Shown in pieces: positions 1-8,127 of a stretch of 64,000 bases of DNA. The DNA comes from UMGS2069 sp900557585 (GTDB taxonomy: Bacteria > Bacillota > Clostridia > Christensenellales > UBA1242): the NCBI GenBank assembly GCA_902476355.1, contig CABSCS010000002.1, forward strand, positions 39,833-103,832. The letters are read 5' to 3'. The notes beneath the pieces were generated by a model. It worked only from the letters and a program-made list of their open reading frames with translations, searched no databases and was not told the origin of the DNA. The position numbers were made by a program, and so were the translations under genes. Each line of letters begins with the position of its first letter. Within the stretch, counting starts at the first letter, position 1.

Positions 1-2
1 TG

Positions 3-1649
3 ACAACACCAAATGTAACAAACATGAGTTATGCTTTCTATTATTGTTCAGGTCTTATTGCGTTGAATCTTTCATCTTTCAACACCGCAAAAGTAACAAC
101 AATGGAATATATGTTTGGTGGAATGTCTAAACTTTTAAGTTTAACACTCGGTTCAAACTTCTCAACCGCAAGTTGCACAAATATGAGTTATATGTTTGAG
201 TATTGTTCGTCGCTTGCCAGCCTTGATGTTTCTTCGTTTAATGTTTCAAATGTAACAACCATGTCAAACATGTTTAAGGGAGCATCAAAACTTGCTTCGA
301 TAACTTTTGGCAGTGGTTGGACAACCTATAAATGCAAAGATTTTTTTAATATGTTTTCAGGATGTTCTGAGTTGACCAGCCTCGACCTATCATATTTCAA
401 CACAAAAGTTGCAACCGATCTATCTTATATGTTTTATAACGACTCTAAACTTAAAACACTAACGCTTGGTGCGAACTGGGGAACTGAAAAGTGCACGGAT
501 TTTGCTGCTATGTTCCAAAATTGCAAGGCACTAGAAGAACTTGATTTGTCTACATTTACCATAACGAGCAGTGCAAGAACAATCAATATGCTATATCTTG
601 GCTCAAGCAATAAAATAATGAGGTTTTTAACTCCAAAATCTTCGTGTCCAAAAATTTCAACAATGGAGGGTCTTTATCTTGACAATGGCACTGATAATAT
701 TTATAAGACAGATGGTTCCTATACAGAAGATATTGCCAATGGTCAAAACAGTTATTATTCATCTAGAACATATTTAAGGCGTGCTTTTTTCCCATCAGAC
801 TGGTTGGATCAACTTACAACAAAATATGGCTCAATTGGCATTACAAAAAGTTGGATAGAAAGCATATATTTCACACAAACTTCAGATTCAAATTTCACAT
901 ATAGGGGAAATTGGCTTCCAAATATTGAGGTTTGGACAACGCCTGGTGGTTCAGTAAACTTTGTTGTCACGGGTGAATGTTTCGCTCCAGAAGATTGCTC
1001 TGGATTGTTTTCAAGTTCATATTTACAAAGTATTGATTTTTATTATACCGAAAACTTTAATACAACATATACAACAAATATGTACCAAATGTTTTATAAT
1101 ACTACAGGATTTGCAACTTCGGGTAATTCGTTAGATGTTTCGACTTTCATAACTAAAAATGTTACAAGCATGGAAGAAATGTTCCGAGAGTTTAAAGGGT
1201 ACGGAATCAATGTTAATGGTTTTAATACAGAAAAGGTTACAACGGTTGTGGGCATGTTTTATAATTGTAGCAATGTGAAAGATTTAAGGCTTGCTTCTTT
1301 CAATCTTACAGGCATAAAATCAAGCACTAAAGTAATTGATATGCTTTCGAATTGTTCAAGCATAGAATCGATCATATCACCATATTGCCCTTATGCAATA
1401 GATCTCCCATTTTCAATGTATTATTACAATTCAAAAACAAAAAAATATGAGAGGGCTACAAGCATTCCGGCGGCAACTCGAGGAAGAGAATATGTATTAA
1501 ACAATCCAAGCATGTCTGCAATTTTTATTCCAACATACACTGTTAAAATTGCGTCTTTAAACGAAAGTGATGGCAGAATTCATGCTATGATTGATGACAA
1601 CAAAAAACGCTATTTCATTAAACTAAAACAACATTCAGAAAATGAATAA
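3..1649 (+). CDS. BspA-like/DUF285 repeat surface protein, 5' end missing
   Basis: The frame is already open at base 3, and the residues before the first ATG (base 24) fit the repeat pattern, so the true start lies upstream of the window. The visible 549 residues are mostly tandem units of about 25 residues built on the pattern NVTNMSxMFxxCSxLxxLDLSSFNT. This is the DUF285 (BspA-like, leucine-rich-repeat-like) family found in surface proteins of Firmicutes and mycoplasmas. Repeats run to about residue 200 and resume at about 350-440, separated by a region without clear repeats. No sortase motif or membrane anchor is visible at the C terminus, so anchoring, if any, must be N-terminal. The A- and T-ending codons are more extreme than in the housekeeping genes, suggesting accessory DNA. 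The ligand or partner is unknown. Confidence 0.8.
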   Translation, partial: TTPNVTNMSYAFYYCSGLIALNLSSFNTAKVTTMEYMFGGMSKLLSLTLGSNFSTASCTNMSYMFEYCSSLASLDVSSFNVSNVTTMSNMFKGASKLASITFGSGWTTYKCKDFFNMFSGCSELTSLDLSYFNTKVATDLSYMFYNDSKLKTLTLGANWGTEKCTDFAAMFQNCKALEELDLSTFTITSSARTINMLYLGSSNKIMRFLTPKSSCPKISTMEGLYLDNGTDNIYKTDGSYTEDIANGQNSYYSSRTYLRRAFFPSDWLDQLTTKYGSIGITKSWIESIYFTQTSDSNFTYRGNWLPNIEVWTTPGGSVNFVVTGECFAPEDCSGLFSSSYLQSIDFYYTENFNTTYTTNMYQMFYNTTGFATSGNSLDVSTFITKNVTSMEEMFREFKGYGINVNGFNTEKVTTVVGMFYNCSNVKDLRLASFNLTGIKSSTKVIDMLSNCSSIESIISPYCPYAIDLPFSMYYYNSKTKKYERATSIPAATRGREYVLNNPSMSAIFIPTYTVKIASLNESDGRIHAMIDDNKKRYFIKLKQHSENE

Positions 1650-1674
1650 TAAAAAAGATAAAAAGATAATAGCA

Positions 1675-1717
1675 AAAAAGCGAAAGTGTGTTATGTTTAC
1701 CAACACTTTCGCTTTTT
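1675..1717 (+). terminator. Intrinsic terminator of the BspA-like gene
   Basis: A long inverted repeat (AAAAAGCGAAAGTGT with ACACTTTCGCTTTTT) encloses a loop of about 13 bases. It ends in a T-run and begins 25 bases after the stop codon. Flanking A and T runs would let it work in both directions. Confidence 0.85.
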
Positions 1718-1740
1718 GTATGTTTTAATTTAGTTTATAG

Positions 1741-1799
1741 GTGTGTGCTTGTCTTCGGTGGAGCGAGGCGACACCGACTTGTATCAATACAAGCACACA
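1741..1799. repeat. Structured inverted repeat with alternative hairpins
   Basis: Outer arms 1742-1752 and 1789-1799 are perfect 11-base complements. Inside lie CGGTG/CACCG and a perfect hairpin CTTGTAT-ca-ATACAAG (1778-1793). The inner hairpin shares ACAAG with the outer arm, so the segment can fold either as a long hairpin or as a three-way junction. It lies between two convergent genes. Its function is unknown, and it could be a small mobile palindrome or part of an RNA. Confidence 0.5.
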
Positions 1800-1829
1800 T
1801 TTAAATGCCATAAATTTATAAATAATTTA

Positions 1830-2153
1830 CTAATCTTTAAAATATCCTATATTTGAAGATTGTTTAGCATTAAATGAAAAATTGCAAATTGAAGCAACTA
1901 ATTGATAAATGCCAAAAGTAACCAAGCCAAGAAAAAAATATGCACAAGTTCTCGATTTCCATCCGTTAGGTTTTAAATTTGTGTGATTTATAATAAAACT
2001 GCCAATAAAACCTAAGAAAAATGTTAAAGCAAACCTAGCTGCATTTCTTCCATCGTTTGAAGTTAATATTGGTTCATTTTTAACCCTACAACCACAATTA
2101 ACGCAAATTTCTGCATCATCATGGATCTCTTTTCCGCATTTAGGACAATACAT
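1830..2153 (-). CDS. Zinc-ribbon membrane protein (TM2-like)
   Basis: The 107-residue protein begins with a zinc ribbon (CPKCG at residues 3-7, CVNCG at 17-21). About 20 polar residues follow, then two hydrophobic segments (about 41-58 and 70-92) separated by a short NGWKSR-type loop, as in TM2-domain proteins. The start has a clear AAGGAGG site. The gene is divergent from the XRE regulator gene, and its promoter (TTGACC, 17 bp, TATAAT) has the first XRE operator filling the spacer, so the regulator probably represses it. Small zinc-ribbon/TM2 proteins are common in Firmicutes but their role is unclear. Confidence 0.7.
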   Translation of the reverse strand: MYCPKCGKEIHDDAEICVNCGCRVKNEPILTSNDGRNAARFALTFFLGFIGSFIINHTNLKPNGWKSRTCAYFFLGLVTFGIYQLVASICNFSFNAKQSSNIGYFKD

Positions 2154-2184
2154 CTTACTTTTCCTCCTTCTATAATCTAATCAT

Positions 2185-2243
2185 ATTATACTCTTACACT
2201 TGTAAGAGGTCAAGTATTTTTCTTACATTTGTGAGAATATAAT
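2185..2243. promoter_or_regulatory. Divergent promoter region with two XRE operators
   Basis: Operator 1 (2191-2208) is a perfect palindrome with arms CTCTTACA and TGTAAGAG around CT. Operator 2 (2220-2237) is the near-identical TTCTTACA-TT-TGTGAGAA. Their centres are 29 bp apart, nearly three helical turns. On the minus strand, TTGACC (2208-2213), a 17-bp spacer and TATAAT (2185-2190) form a strong promoter whose spacer is operator 1. On the plus strand TATAAT (2238-2243) lies just downstream of operator 2. This layout fits autoregulation by the adjacent XRE protein. Confidence 0.75.
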
Positions 2244-2246
2244 AAT

Positions 2247-2456
2247 ATGGTATATCAAAATAAATTTAAAGATAATTTAAAAGAATTAAGACAAGAAAAA
2301 AATTTGGGTCAAGTTGAATTAGCTAAAGCAATTGGTGTGAGTAAAGGAGTCATTAGTTTGTGGGAAAATGGTCTCAGAGAACCAACTATGTATTCTTTAA
2401 TTGTACTTGCGAAATTTTTTAATGTCTCTATTGATGAATTGGTTGGATTATATTAG
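2247..2456 (+). CDS. Small XRE-family HTH transcriptional regulator
   Basis: This 69-residue protein is essentially one Cro/C1-type helix-turn-helix. Residues 9-25 carry the LKELRQEK opening helix, about 26-45 the core QVELAKAIGVSKGVISLWENG, and the end is the usual NVSIDELVGLY. There is no extra sensor or dimerisation domain. No Shine-Dalgarno precedes the ATG and the TATAAT ends only three bases upstream, so the message would be leaderless or nearly so. The two palindromic sites upstream are the probable binding sites, making it a repressor of itself and of the divergent zinc-ribbon gene. Confidence 0.8.
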   Translation: MVYQNKFKDNLKELRQEKNLGQVELAKAIGVSKGVISLWENGLREPTMYSLIVLAKFFNVSIDELVGLY

Positions 2457-2637
2457 AATATTAAAAGGATATATATTAATGAAGTGAACCCCAAAAATGT
2501 ACTGTTCCTTATTTTTATTTTGCTAGTTTCAAATGTGTTAGTCTTTTGGTGGATTTTTCTTTTGCAAAATTTGAATTTAAAATAAAACAAGTGCATGTTT
2601 TGAAGAAACTGTGTTGATTGTTTTCAATTGTTGCGGT

Positions 2638-3507
2638 TTATTTATTGTCTTTTTCTTGCGTTTCGCAAACTTGAACATTGCTTCGATTTTGTGCTTCGCA
2701 AATTTTGTTTTTAGTTTTCTTGTTTTTCTTTTTATTTTTCTTTTGGTTTTCAAATTGCATTTTGCCAAGTTCGTTGCAACGGTCAAGAAGTTTTTTTGCA
2801 ATTTGGTCGCGCGATTCGCCAGTTGCAATAAGCGAACTATATTTTACTGGTTTGTCAAAAACATAAATTTTTTCTTTGATCTTGAAATAGGAAACATATA
2901 TTGGAACATCAATGTCCTTTGCTTTGCAAACATCTGCAAAAGAAAGAAAGCCTTTATAAAATCCTTCAAGTTCTGGCAAATAACCTTTGTCTGACTTTTC
3001 GGGGAAAATTACAACATTGTCGCCATCTTGAATGGCTTTCAAACTGTCTTTAAGGGTTTGACGAAAACGGCTGTCATGATAGGTTGAAATCAGGTTCAAA
3101 CCTTTATAATAAAGATTGGTGAGAGGGCTTGCAATCAAACAGAACATTCTTGCAAGAAACAAGTTCCAATGTTTCTTTTCGTGATAATATACTTTGGTTT
3201 GATAATTATAAAGGTTTTTCAGCCCAGAGTTCATTTCGCCAGTGCCCCAAAAACGAATTGGAAAGTCGCAATACATTTCAAGCGAAAGTGGGGCATCGGT
3301 GCCCTCGTGGTTGCTGATGATGATGGCTCCATTTGTTGGCTTTTCACCAAGAAAAACAAATTCTGGTTTTTTATATCTGCAAACCATAAGTTTTTTCATA
3401 AAGCGGAACCATGCTTTTCGTTTTTGTTTGAACTTTTTTGGTTTCTTTTGAACTTTGCTTTCTTTTTGTTTTTCTTCTGTCACTTGTTGATTTTCTTGCT
3501 TTTCCAT
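2638..3507 (-). CDS. PlsC-like acyltransferase with Lys-rich tail
   Basis: The 289-residue protein resembles the 1-acyl-glycerol-3-phosphate acyltransferase (LPLAT) family. IISNHEGTDAPL near residue 65 is the catalytic His block, although Asp is four rather than five residues after His. FPEKSDKGY near 170 corresponds to the acceptor-binding FPEG block. Both tails are very basic: residues 1-42 are rich in Lys, Gln and Glu, and the last ~40 contain KKNKKKNKKTKNK. A membrane-surface phospholipid or glycolipid acyl transfer role is likely, with unknown substrate. No ribosome site is present. An extended -10 (TGC-TAATAT, 3514-3519) ends six bases before the ATG, which predicts a leaderless mRNA. 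Confidence 0.7.
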   Translation of the reverse strand: MEKQENQQVTEEKQKESKVQKKPKKFKQKRKAWFRFMKKLMVCRYKKPEFVFLGEKPTNGAIIISNHEGTDAPLSLEMYCDFPIRFWGTGEMNSGLKNLYNYQTKVYYHEKKHWNLFLARMFCLIASPLTNLYYKGLNLISTYHDSRFRQTLKDSLKAIQDGDNVVIFPEKSDKGYLPELEGFYKGFLSFADVCKAKDIDVPIYVSYFKIKEKIYVFDKPVKYSSLIATGESRDQIAKKLLDRCNELGKMQFENQKKNKKKNKKTKNKICEAQNRSNVQVCETQEKDNK

Positions 3508-3613
3508 GCATCTATATTAGCATATTTTTTTATGTTTATATAACAATTTGGGGCTTTTTTTCGACAAAAAATTATTTTTTATACAACAATTCGCGTTTTT
3601 GTTCAAAAAAAAT

Positions 3614-3643
3614 AAAAAAGCCAATCAATCGACTGGCTTTTTC
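3614..3643 (-). terminator. Intrinsic terminator after the repeat lipoprotein gene
   Basis: The hairpin AAAAAGCCAATC/GACTGGCTTTTT lies about 20 bases past the stop codon of the minus-strand lipoprotein gene, and a T-run follows on that strand. Confidence 0.75.
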
Positions 3644-3663
3644 ATTTTGTATTTTATTTGTTG

Positions 3664-5904
3664 TTACATTGTATAAAGTGAATATTCGGTTCCTTTTTCA
3701 GAAAGAGTCAACTTTGCTTCTGTTGCAAATGCTTCGGTGTTTTCACAATTTTTAATATAGATGCTTGTCTTATCGGTATTGTTTGCTGAGAAACGACCAA
3801 TAATAAAATTGTTAAAGTAAACTTTATGAGTTTCTTCTGTTGCATAGTTTCTGATAAATTCTGGGCAGTTTAGATATAATGTTTTAACATATTTAAAAAT
3901 TATGCCATCAGAATTGCGAGAAATATAAGTGTTTTTAAACAATTCACCGATTGTGAGTGTTTCAATGTTTGTAACATGGTTGAACGCTTCTGTTGCAAGA
4001 TATTTAACATTAAGAGTTGCAGTTTCAATTGTTTCGCAACTAAATGCCAATTTTTCAATTGAGTCATAATTGTCAATCACAAGAGTTGTGATGTTGCAAT
4101 TATAAAATGCTCTTGGGCGGATTGTGTTTTTTCCGTTTCCCATGAGAGTTACGGTTGAAATGTTTTCGCAAGAGCTAAATGTGCACATATCAATGTTTGG
4201 GTTTGTTTCTTCTGCACTTGGAGCACAAAGATAAACTGATGTGAGATATTTATATCCAGTAAGAGCAAATTGATTTACATTTGTAATGTTGTCGCTTTGT
4301 TCAATTTTTGTTACCAGTTCACCACCAATATAAAGTTTTGTGTTGGTGTTATCGTCAAGAAAATAGATGCGACTGCTATCATATCCAGAATATGGTTTAT
4401 ATGTCGAAACAGGTGCGAGTGGGCTTGACATGCAAGAATAAAAATCAATGTTCACCCATTGGTCGAGGGTTCCAAGGAAATTGGTTGAAAGGGTGAGAGA
4501 ACAAGAAGCAAATGCATCTTTTAAGATAGAGTTGATGCTTGCTGGAATTGTGATTGTTTTCATTGTTTGGTTGCCTTTGAATGCTTCGACACCAATTCTT
4601 GTAACGGCATATCCACGATAGGTTGCAGGAATGACAACATTTTCAAGGTCTTCGTTCAAACCAAGAACACAATAGGTTTGTGGGTCTTTCATAAAGGACA
4701 TTTTAAATGTGAAAAGTTTTCCGCATGCTGTGCAACGGTTATCGTTGCCATAGGTGTGTTCTGCTTCGGTTTCTGCAAGTTTTGCGTTGCAGGTTTGGCA
4801 GGTTTTCCAGTGGTTTGCACCGTCTGAAGCATATTCTTCTGATGGTGTGTGTCCTGTTGCACCTATTGTTCTTGGTTCAGAATGCGTACAACCTTGTCTT
4901 TGACAATATCTTGTTTCAACCCCGGTTTCGGTGCAGGTTGGAGCGGTTGTAACTTGATATTCTCCATAATCGTGTCCAAGTGCGTCAATGTCGCGTGGTT
5001 CAGAATGTGAGCAACCCTCTCTTTGGCAATATCTTGTTTCAACGCCTTTATTGGTGCAGGTTGGGGCAGTTGTAACTTGAAATTCGCCCATTTTGTGGCA
5101 TGCAGGAACCGCTCTTGTTTGTTTTCTTGTGCAAACGCAAGTTCCGGTTTCAACGCCATCTTCGGTGCAAGTTGGTTCGGTTGTAACTGTCCAATTTTCA
5201 AAAGTGCAGGTGTGATTTTTGTCAAAATAAAGTGGAAGATCAACACTTGTTGTTCCATAGTCTGAAAATGTTGCATAATATTTAACATCGTCAAGGGTTT
5301 TGTCTTCATACCATGTCATAAGTTTTGAAATGCGATAGTTTTCATCAAGCCAGAATTTTGCATTTTCTTTTACATCTTCAAATTTGAGTGGTCTTCTTGA
5401 AGCAATACGGGTTGTAGTTCTATAATTTTCAACTGTATATGCTTCACCGTCAAAAGTTACACGGCTTGCAACATCTTGAATGTTTTCCAAAGTTGGGAAG
5501 AATGCTTCGAGCCATGAAGTTGCAGTGTCAGATGTTGGTTCGTCTGTTCTATATTGACGATAGGTTCCGTCTTCTTCAAGAGAATAAGAATTTTCTTTTC
5601 CGTCTTTAATAAAGACATAACGAGTGTCTGTCTCGTCTTCGTAGATTTCATGGGTATATTCTAGTGCTGTGCCGTCTGACAAAATTTGCCCCTTAGAAAT
5701 TTGAATAAGAACGTCACCTTCAATCTCATATTGCTTTACGGTGATATTTGTGAAAGCATCATATGAAAGTGCAGTTACAAGTTGTTCGGTTGTTGCCTTT
5801 TTGTTTTTTTCGCTATCACCACCGCAAGCCGACAAGATAAGCATTGCAGGAAGGGCGAGAACAAAAGCAAGAACAGTAAAAATAATTTTCTTGAATTTTT
5901 TCAT
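3664..5904 (-). CDS. Large lipoprotein with Cys-rich and BspA-type LRR repeats
   Basis: The 746-residue precursor has a classical lipoprotein signal, MKKFKK plus a hydrophobic stretch and lipobox LSAC (Cys27). Residues ~30-230 form an uncharacterised N-terminal domain. Residues ~235-395 hold tandem Cys-containing units of the type APTCTxxGVETRYCQRxGCxHSEPR, seen in many clostridial surface proteins and possibly binding metal. The remainder has BspA-like LRR_5 repeats (VVIPATYRGYAVTRIGVEAFKG and related units). A membrane-anchored adhesive or binding role outside the cell is likely. The start follows AAAGGAG. The DNA repeats could recombine. Confidence 0.8.
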   Translation of the reverse strand: MKKFKKIIFTVLAFVLALPAMLILSACGGDSEKNKKATTEQLVTALSYDAFTNITVKQYEIEGDVLIQISKGQILSDGTALEYTHEIYEDETDTRYVFIKDGKENSYSLEEDGTYRQYRTDEPTSDTATSWLEAFFPTLENIQDVASRVTFDGEAYTVENYRTTTRIASRRPLKFEDVKENAKFWLDENYRISKLMTWYEDKTLDDVKYYATFSDYGTTSVDLPLYFDKNHTCTFENWTVTTEPTCTEDGVETGTCVCTRKQTRAVPACHKMGEFQVTTAPTCTNKGVETRYCQREGCSHSEPRDIDALGHDYGEYQVTTAPTCTETGVETRYCQRQGCTHSEPRTIGATGHTPSEEYASDGANHWKTCQTCNAKLAETEAEHTYGNDNRCTACGKLFTFKMSFMKDPQTYCVLGLNEDLENVVIPATYRGYAVTRIGVEAFKGNQTMKTITIPASINSILKDAFASCSLTLSTNFLGTLDQWVNIDFYSCMSSPLAPVSTYKPYSGYDSSRIYFLDDNTNTKLYIGGELVTKIEQSDNITNVNQFALTGYKYLTSVYLCAPSAEETNPNIDMCTFSSCENISTVTLMGNGKNTIRPRAFYNCNITTLVIDNYDSIEKLAFSCETIETATLNVKYLATEAFNHVTNIETLTIGELFKNTYISRNSDGIIFKYVKTLYLNCPEFIRNYATEETHKVYFNNFIIGRFSANNTDKTSIYIKNCENTEAFATEAKLTLSEKGTEYSLYTM

Positions 5905-6001
5905 GATTTCTCCTTTATTTTTTTTATTTTTTGAACATTGTCATTATATCACACCATAAAAAAACAAGCAAATAATATGGGTGTGTTTTGGTATTTTTAT
6001 A

Positions 6002-6033
6002 AAATAAAAAAGACCGCGCAAAAAGCGGGTCTT
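6002..6033 (-). terminator. Minus-strand terminator without an assigned gene
   Basis: AAAGACC-g-CGC/GCG-GGTCTTT forms a 10-bp stem with one bulged G. On the minus strand it is followed by TTTTTTATTTTAT, a good release signal. No convincing gene lies upstream on that strand, only the repeat array at 6071-6270, so it may end an untranslated transcript across that array. Confidence 0.5.
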
Positions 6034-6070
6034 TGTCGAATTTTGTTATTTGGATTTTCGGTTGGATTTC

Positions 6071-6270
6071 TAAAATTTGCACAAATATCCATTTGCATTT
6101 TATTTTGCGATTTTCGTATAATTTGTACATATTACTTTATCTGATTTGTTGTAGAATATATGTATAATTTGTACATATAAATTTGTTCGCGCCGGTGCGT
6201 GTTTTTGTATAATTTGCACATATTGATTTTGTTGTATTAGAATATTGTGTTTTGTGCAATTTGTACATAT
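6071..6270. repeat. Array of five short repeats with about 46-bp periodicity
   Basis: Units related to TATAATTTGTACATAT begin at 6071, 6117, 6163, 6208 and 6255. The core is AATTTGYACAWAT and the start-to-start spacings are 46, 46, 45 and 47 bp, with unrelated DNA between. An inverted copy (TATATGTACAAAAT) lies at 6397-6410. The even spacing suggests protein-binding sites on one helix face or tandem promoter-like elements, because each full copy contains TATAAT. It is not a CRISPR: repeats are short and imperfect and there are no cas genes. Bases 5905-6526 contain no convincing gene apart from these elements. Confidence 0.6.
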
Positions 6271-6526
6271 AATTTTAAACGAAATAAGAAAGGTGAAATA
6301 GTAAATCATTCCACTTTGGGTGGGAGAGAAAACATTGCTGTTAACCTTTTTATTTAAAGTAAGATTTACTTTATGCAAACTGAAAGGCGGTGTAACTATA
6401 TGTACAAAATGACCAAAAATGACGGGGCGACAAAATTTTCCAAACTTTTTTGTAAAAATACTTTAAAAAATCAAAATCATATGATATAATCAAGTCACTT
6501 GATGTAAAGCATCAAGCCCCCAATAT

Positions 6527-6617
6527 GGAGAGATACTCAAGAGGCCAAAGAGGGCACCCTGCTAAGGTGTTAGTACGAGTAATCGTAGCGCGGGTTCAAA
6601 TCCCGCTCTCTCCGCCA
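6527..6617 (+). tRNA. tRNA-Ser(GCU)
   Basis: The 91-base gene folds as a class II tRNA with a long variable arm. The acceptor GGAGAGA pairs with TCTCTCC, the anticodon loop CTGCTAA (GCT at 6561-6563) sits on a CACC/GGTG stem, the T arm is GCGGGTTCAAATCCCGC, and CCA is encoded. A TATAAT at 6485-6490 is a plausible -10 box. A hairpin CTTGATG/CATCAAG (6498-6516) lies in the leader. Confidence 0.95.
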
Positions 6618-6620
6618 AAA

Positions 6621-6652
6621 AAAAGTCTAGACATTTGTCTGGACTTTTTTTT
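6621..6652 (+). terminator. Intrinsic terminator of tRNA-Ser
   Basis: AGTCTAGACA pairs with TGTCTGGACT around a tiny loop and is followed by eight T, starting directly after the encoded CCA. Confidence 0.85.
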
Positions 6653-6700
6653 ACCTATTATTTTTTAATATCTCACGCCGGAGGTATTCATAGCCCCCAA

Positions 6701-6741
6701 GGGTTCGCCCTGTCGGTCAGACCGAAAGTGTTTCTCACTTT
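6701..6741. repeat. Three consecutive short hairpins
   Basis: GGG-ttcg-CCC (6701-6710), TCGGT-cag-ACCGA (6713-6725) and AAAGTG-tttct-CACTTT (6725-6741) follow each other with almost no spacing. The stretch 6653-6869 has no gene. It may be an untranslated structured RNA or a decayed repeat element. Confidence 0.4.
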
Positions 6742-6869
6742 ATTGGTTGAAAATATCTTTTAAAACATTCATTTTTTGCTTTTTGATAAATAAATTTTTG
6801 CAGGCTGTGCTTTTTCTCGGCTTTCAAAAAGTGAAAGGTCTTTTAAAAGTGTGTCTAATCTTATTTTTT

Positions 6870-7970
6870 CTATGCGGTTTTGCGGTTGTCTATCACAAAT
6901 TTTGAAATTGTATAGACAAAAGTGTTTTTCACCCTTTTTGCGTCTGAAATGAAAGAAACATTGTGAACATAAAGGTTCACATCAGTTTCAGAGTGTCCGC
7001 TTTTTTTGTATAAGTTATTATTATATTTTTTAAGGTTTTCTTTTGAAGAGGCAAGTGCAAGTTTTCCGGTTTCGTGGTCGGCGGTGATGATGATTGCGGT
7101 GTTTGAGTCATGCGCTTTGTCATAGGCATAAAGTTTGTTTGCCGTGTCGAAAAGTGTTCGAACTTCGGCAAGGGCAGGCATCAATTTTTTGTCGTGGCTG
7201 AACTTGTCAATGTGGGCACATTCAACCATGAGCACGAAGCCGTTTTCGTTTTCCAAAAATGATGTTGCAAATTCTACAATTTCTGAAAAGTCGGTTTGAC
7301 TCATGAGGTTGGTGTTATAAATCGAGTTTATGTTTTCAAGAGTTGCAACAACTTTTGTTCCTTTTTCGGTTGCTTTAAGATCGGTGAAGTTTTCAACAAA
7401 AGTGTAGCCGTTTTCGCGGAAAGATGATGCATTTTCTGAATATGTACCGCTTGACGCACCAATGAAAAGGTCAATGTTGCTTTTGGTTTGACCATTCAAA
7501 ATGTCAAGAGTGTCACCGCGCTTATGGGCGTGTGAAGAGAAGCATGCTGGGGTTGCGCCAGAGAGTTTGTCGGTTGTGACAACTCCGGTTTTCATTCCTT
7601 TTGAAGAAGCATATTCCAAAATGGTTTGAATGTCTTTGTCTCCGTCTTTGCTTACCACTTTATTTTTAACGCTATGACCTGTTGCCATTGCGGTTGCGGC
7701 TGCGGCGCTGTCGGTTGGCCCAAGAAGTGTTTTTGATGATGTGTTCACTTTGCATTTATAGTCGTTTTCAAATTCAAGTGAAGAAATGCCATATTCAATT
7801 TTGGCGTTTTCAATGTGATTTTCGCCCATGCCGTCACCAATCAAAACAACAAGGTTTTGAATGTTGTTGCTGGTTTCAAGTTTTGGAGTTTGCTCTTTGC
7901 AACCAACAAAAAAGATTCCACAAGAAAATAGCATGATGAAAACCAAAAAATAGTTTAGAAATTTTTTCAT
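6870..7970 (-). CDS. Alkaline phosphatase family lipoprotein (PhoA-like)
   Basis: The 366-residue precursor has a lipoprotein signal ending FVGC (Cys24). It then shows the alkaline phosphatase core: IGDGMG (44-49, metal Asp46), the nucleophile block PTDSAAAATAMATGH (Ser88), a SHAHKRG block, ECAHID, TADHETG and SGHSETDV, which supply the remaining zinc/magnesium ligands. All key metal and nucleophile positions are recognisable, so it is probably an active phosphomonoesterase on the outer face of the membrane that scavenges phosphate. It is slightly short for the family. The start follows AAGGAG. No Pho box was identified. Confidence 0.88.
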   Translation of the reverse strand: MKKFLNYFLVFIMLFSCGIFFVGCKEQTPKLETSNNIQNLVVLIGDGMGENHIENAKIEYGISSLEFENDYKCKVNTSSKTLLGPTDSAAAATAMATGHSVKNKVVSKDGDKDIQTILEYASSKGMKTGVVTTDKLSGATPACFSSHAHKRGDTLDILNGQTKSNIDLFIGASSGTYSENASSFRENGYTFVENFTDLKATEKGTKVVATLENINSIYNTNLMSQTDFSEIVEFATSFLENENGFVLMVECAHIDKFSHDKKLMPALAEVRTLFDTANKLYAYDKAHDSNTAIIITADHETGKLALASSKENLKKYNNNLYKKSGHSETDVNLYVHNVSFISDAKRVKNTFVYTISKFVIDNRKTA

Positions 7971-8127
7971 TTTATTCTCCTTGAATCAAGTATAGCAAAT
8001 CAAAAACCAAGTGTAAAGTTTTTGAAAAAAATGATTTTGTTTAAATTTCGACAAGAAAAAACTTTTTCTTTATCTTTGCCTGTTTTTTCTTGAAACTTAT
8101 GCACAGAAGTTTTGATAAAATGAAAGC

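Noticed and set aside
2478..2510. Possible IS3-type insertion-sequence end (GAACCCCAAAAATG)
   Set aside because: Only a short resemblance, with no transposase frame, partner end or target duplication.
6071..6270. Possible CRISPR array
   Set aside because: Repeats are only about 16 bp and imperfect, one copy is inverted, and no cas genes are present, despite the near-constant 46-bp spacing.
6100..6378. 92-codon minus-strand frame rich in Cys, Thr and Gln
   Set aside because: Its apparent peptide repeats (ICTN, YVQII) merely translate the DNA repeat array in shifting frames, and no ribosome site or family match is visible.
6701..6741. tRNA fragment suggested by a GGGTTCGCCC loop
   Set aside because: The neighbouring sequence does not supply acceptor, D or anticodon arms; it is only a hairpin series.
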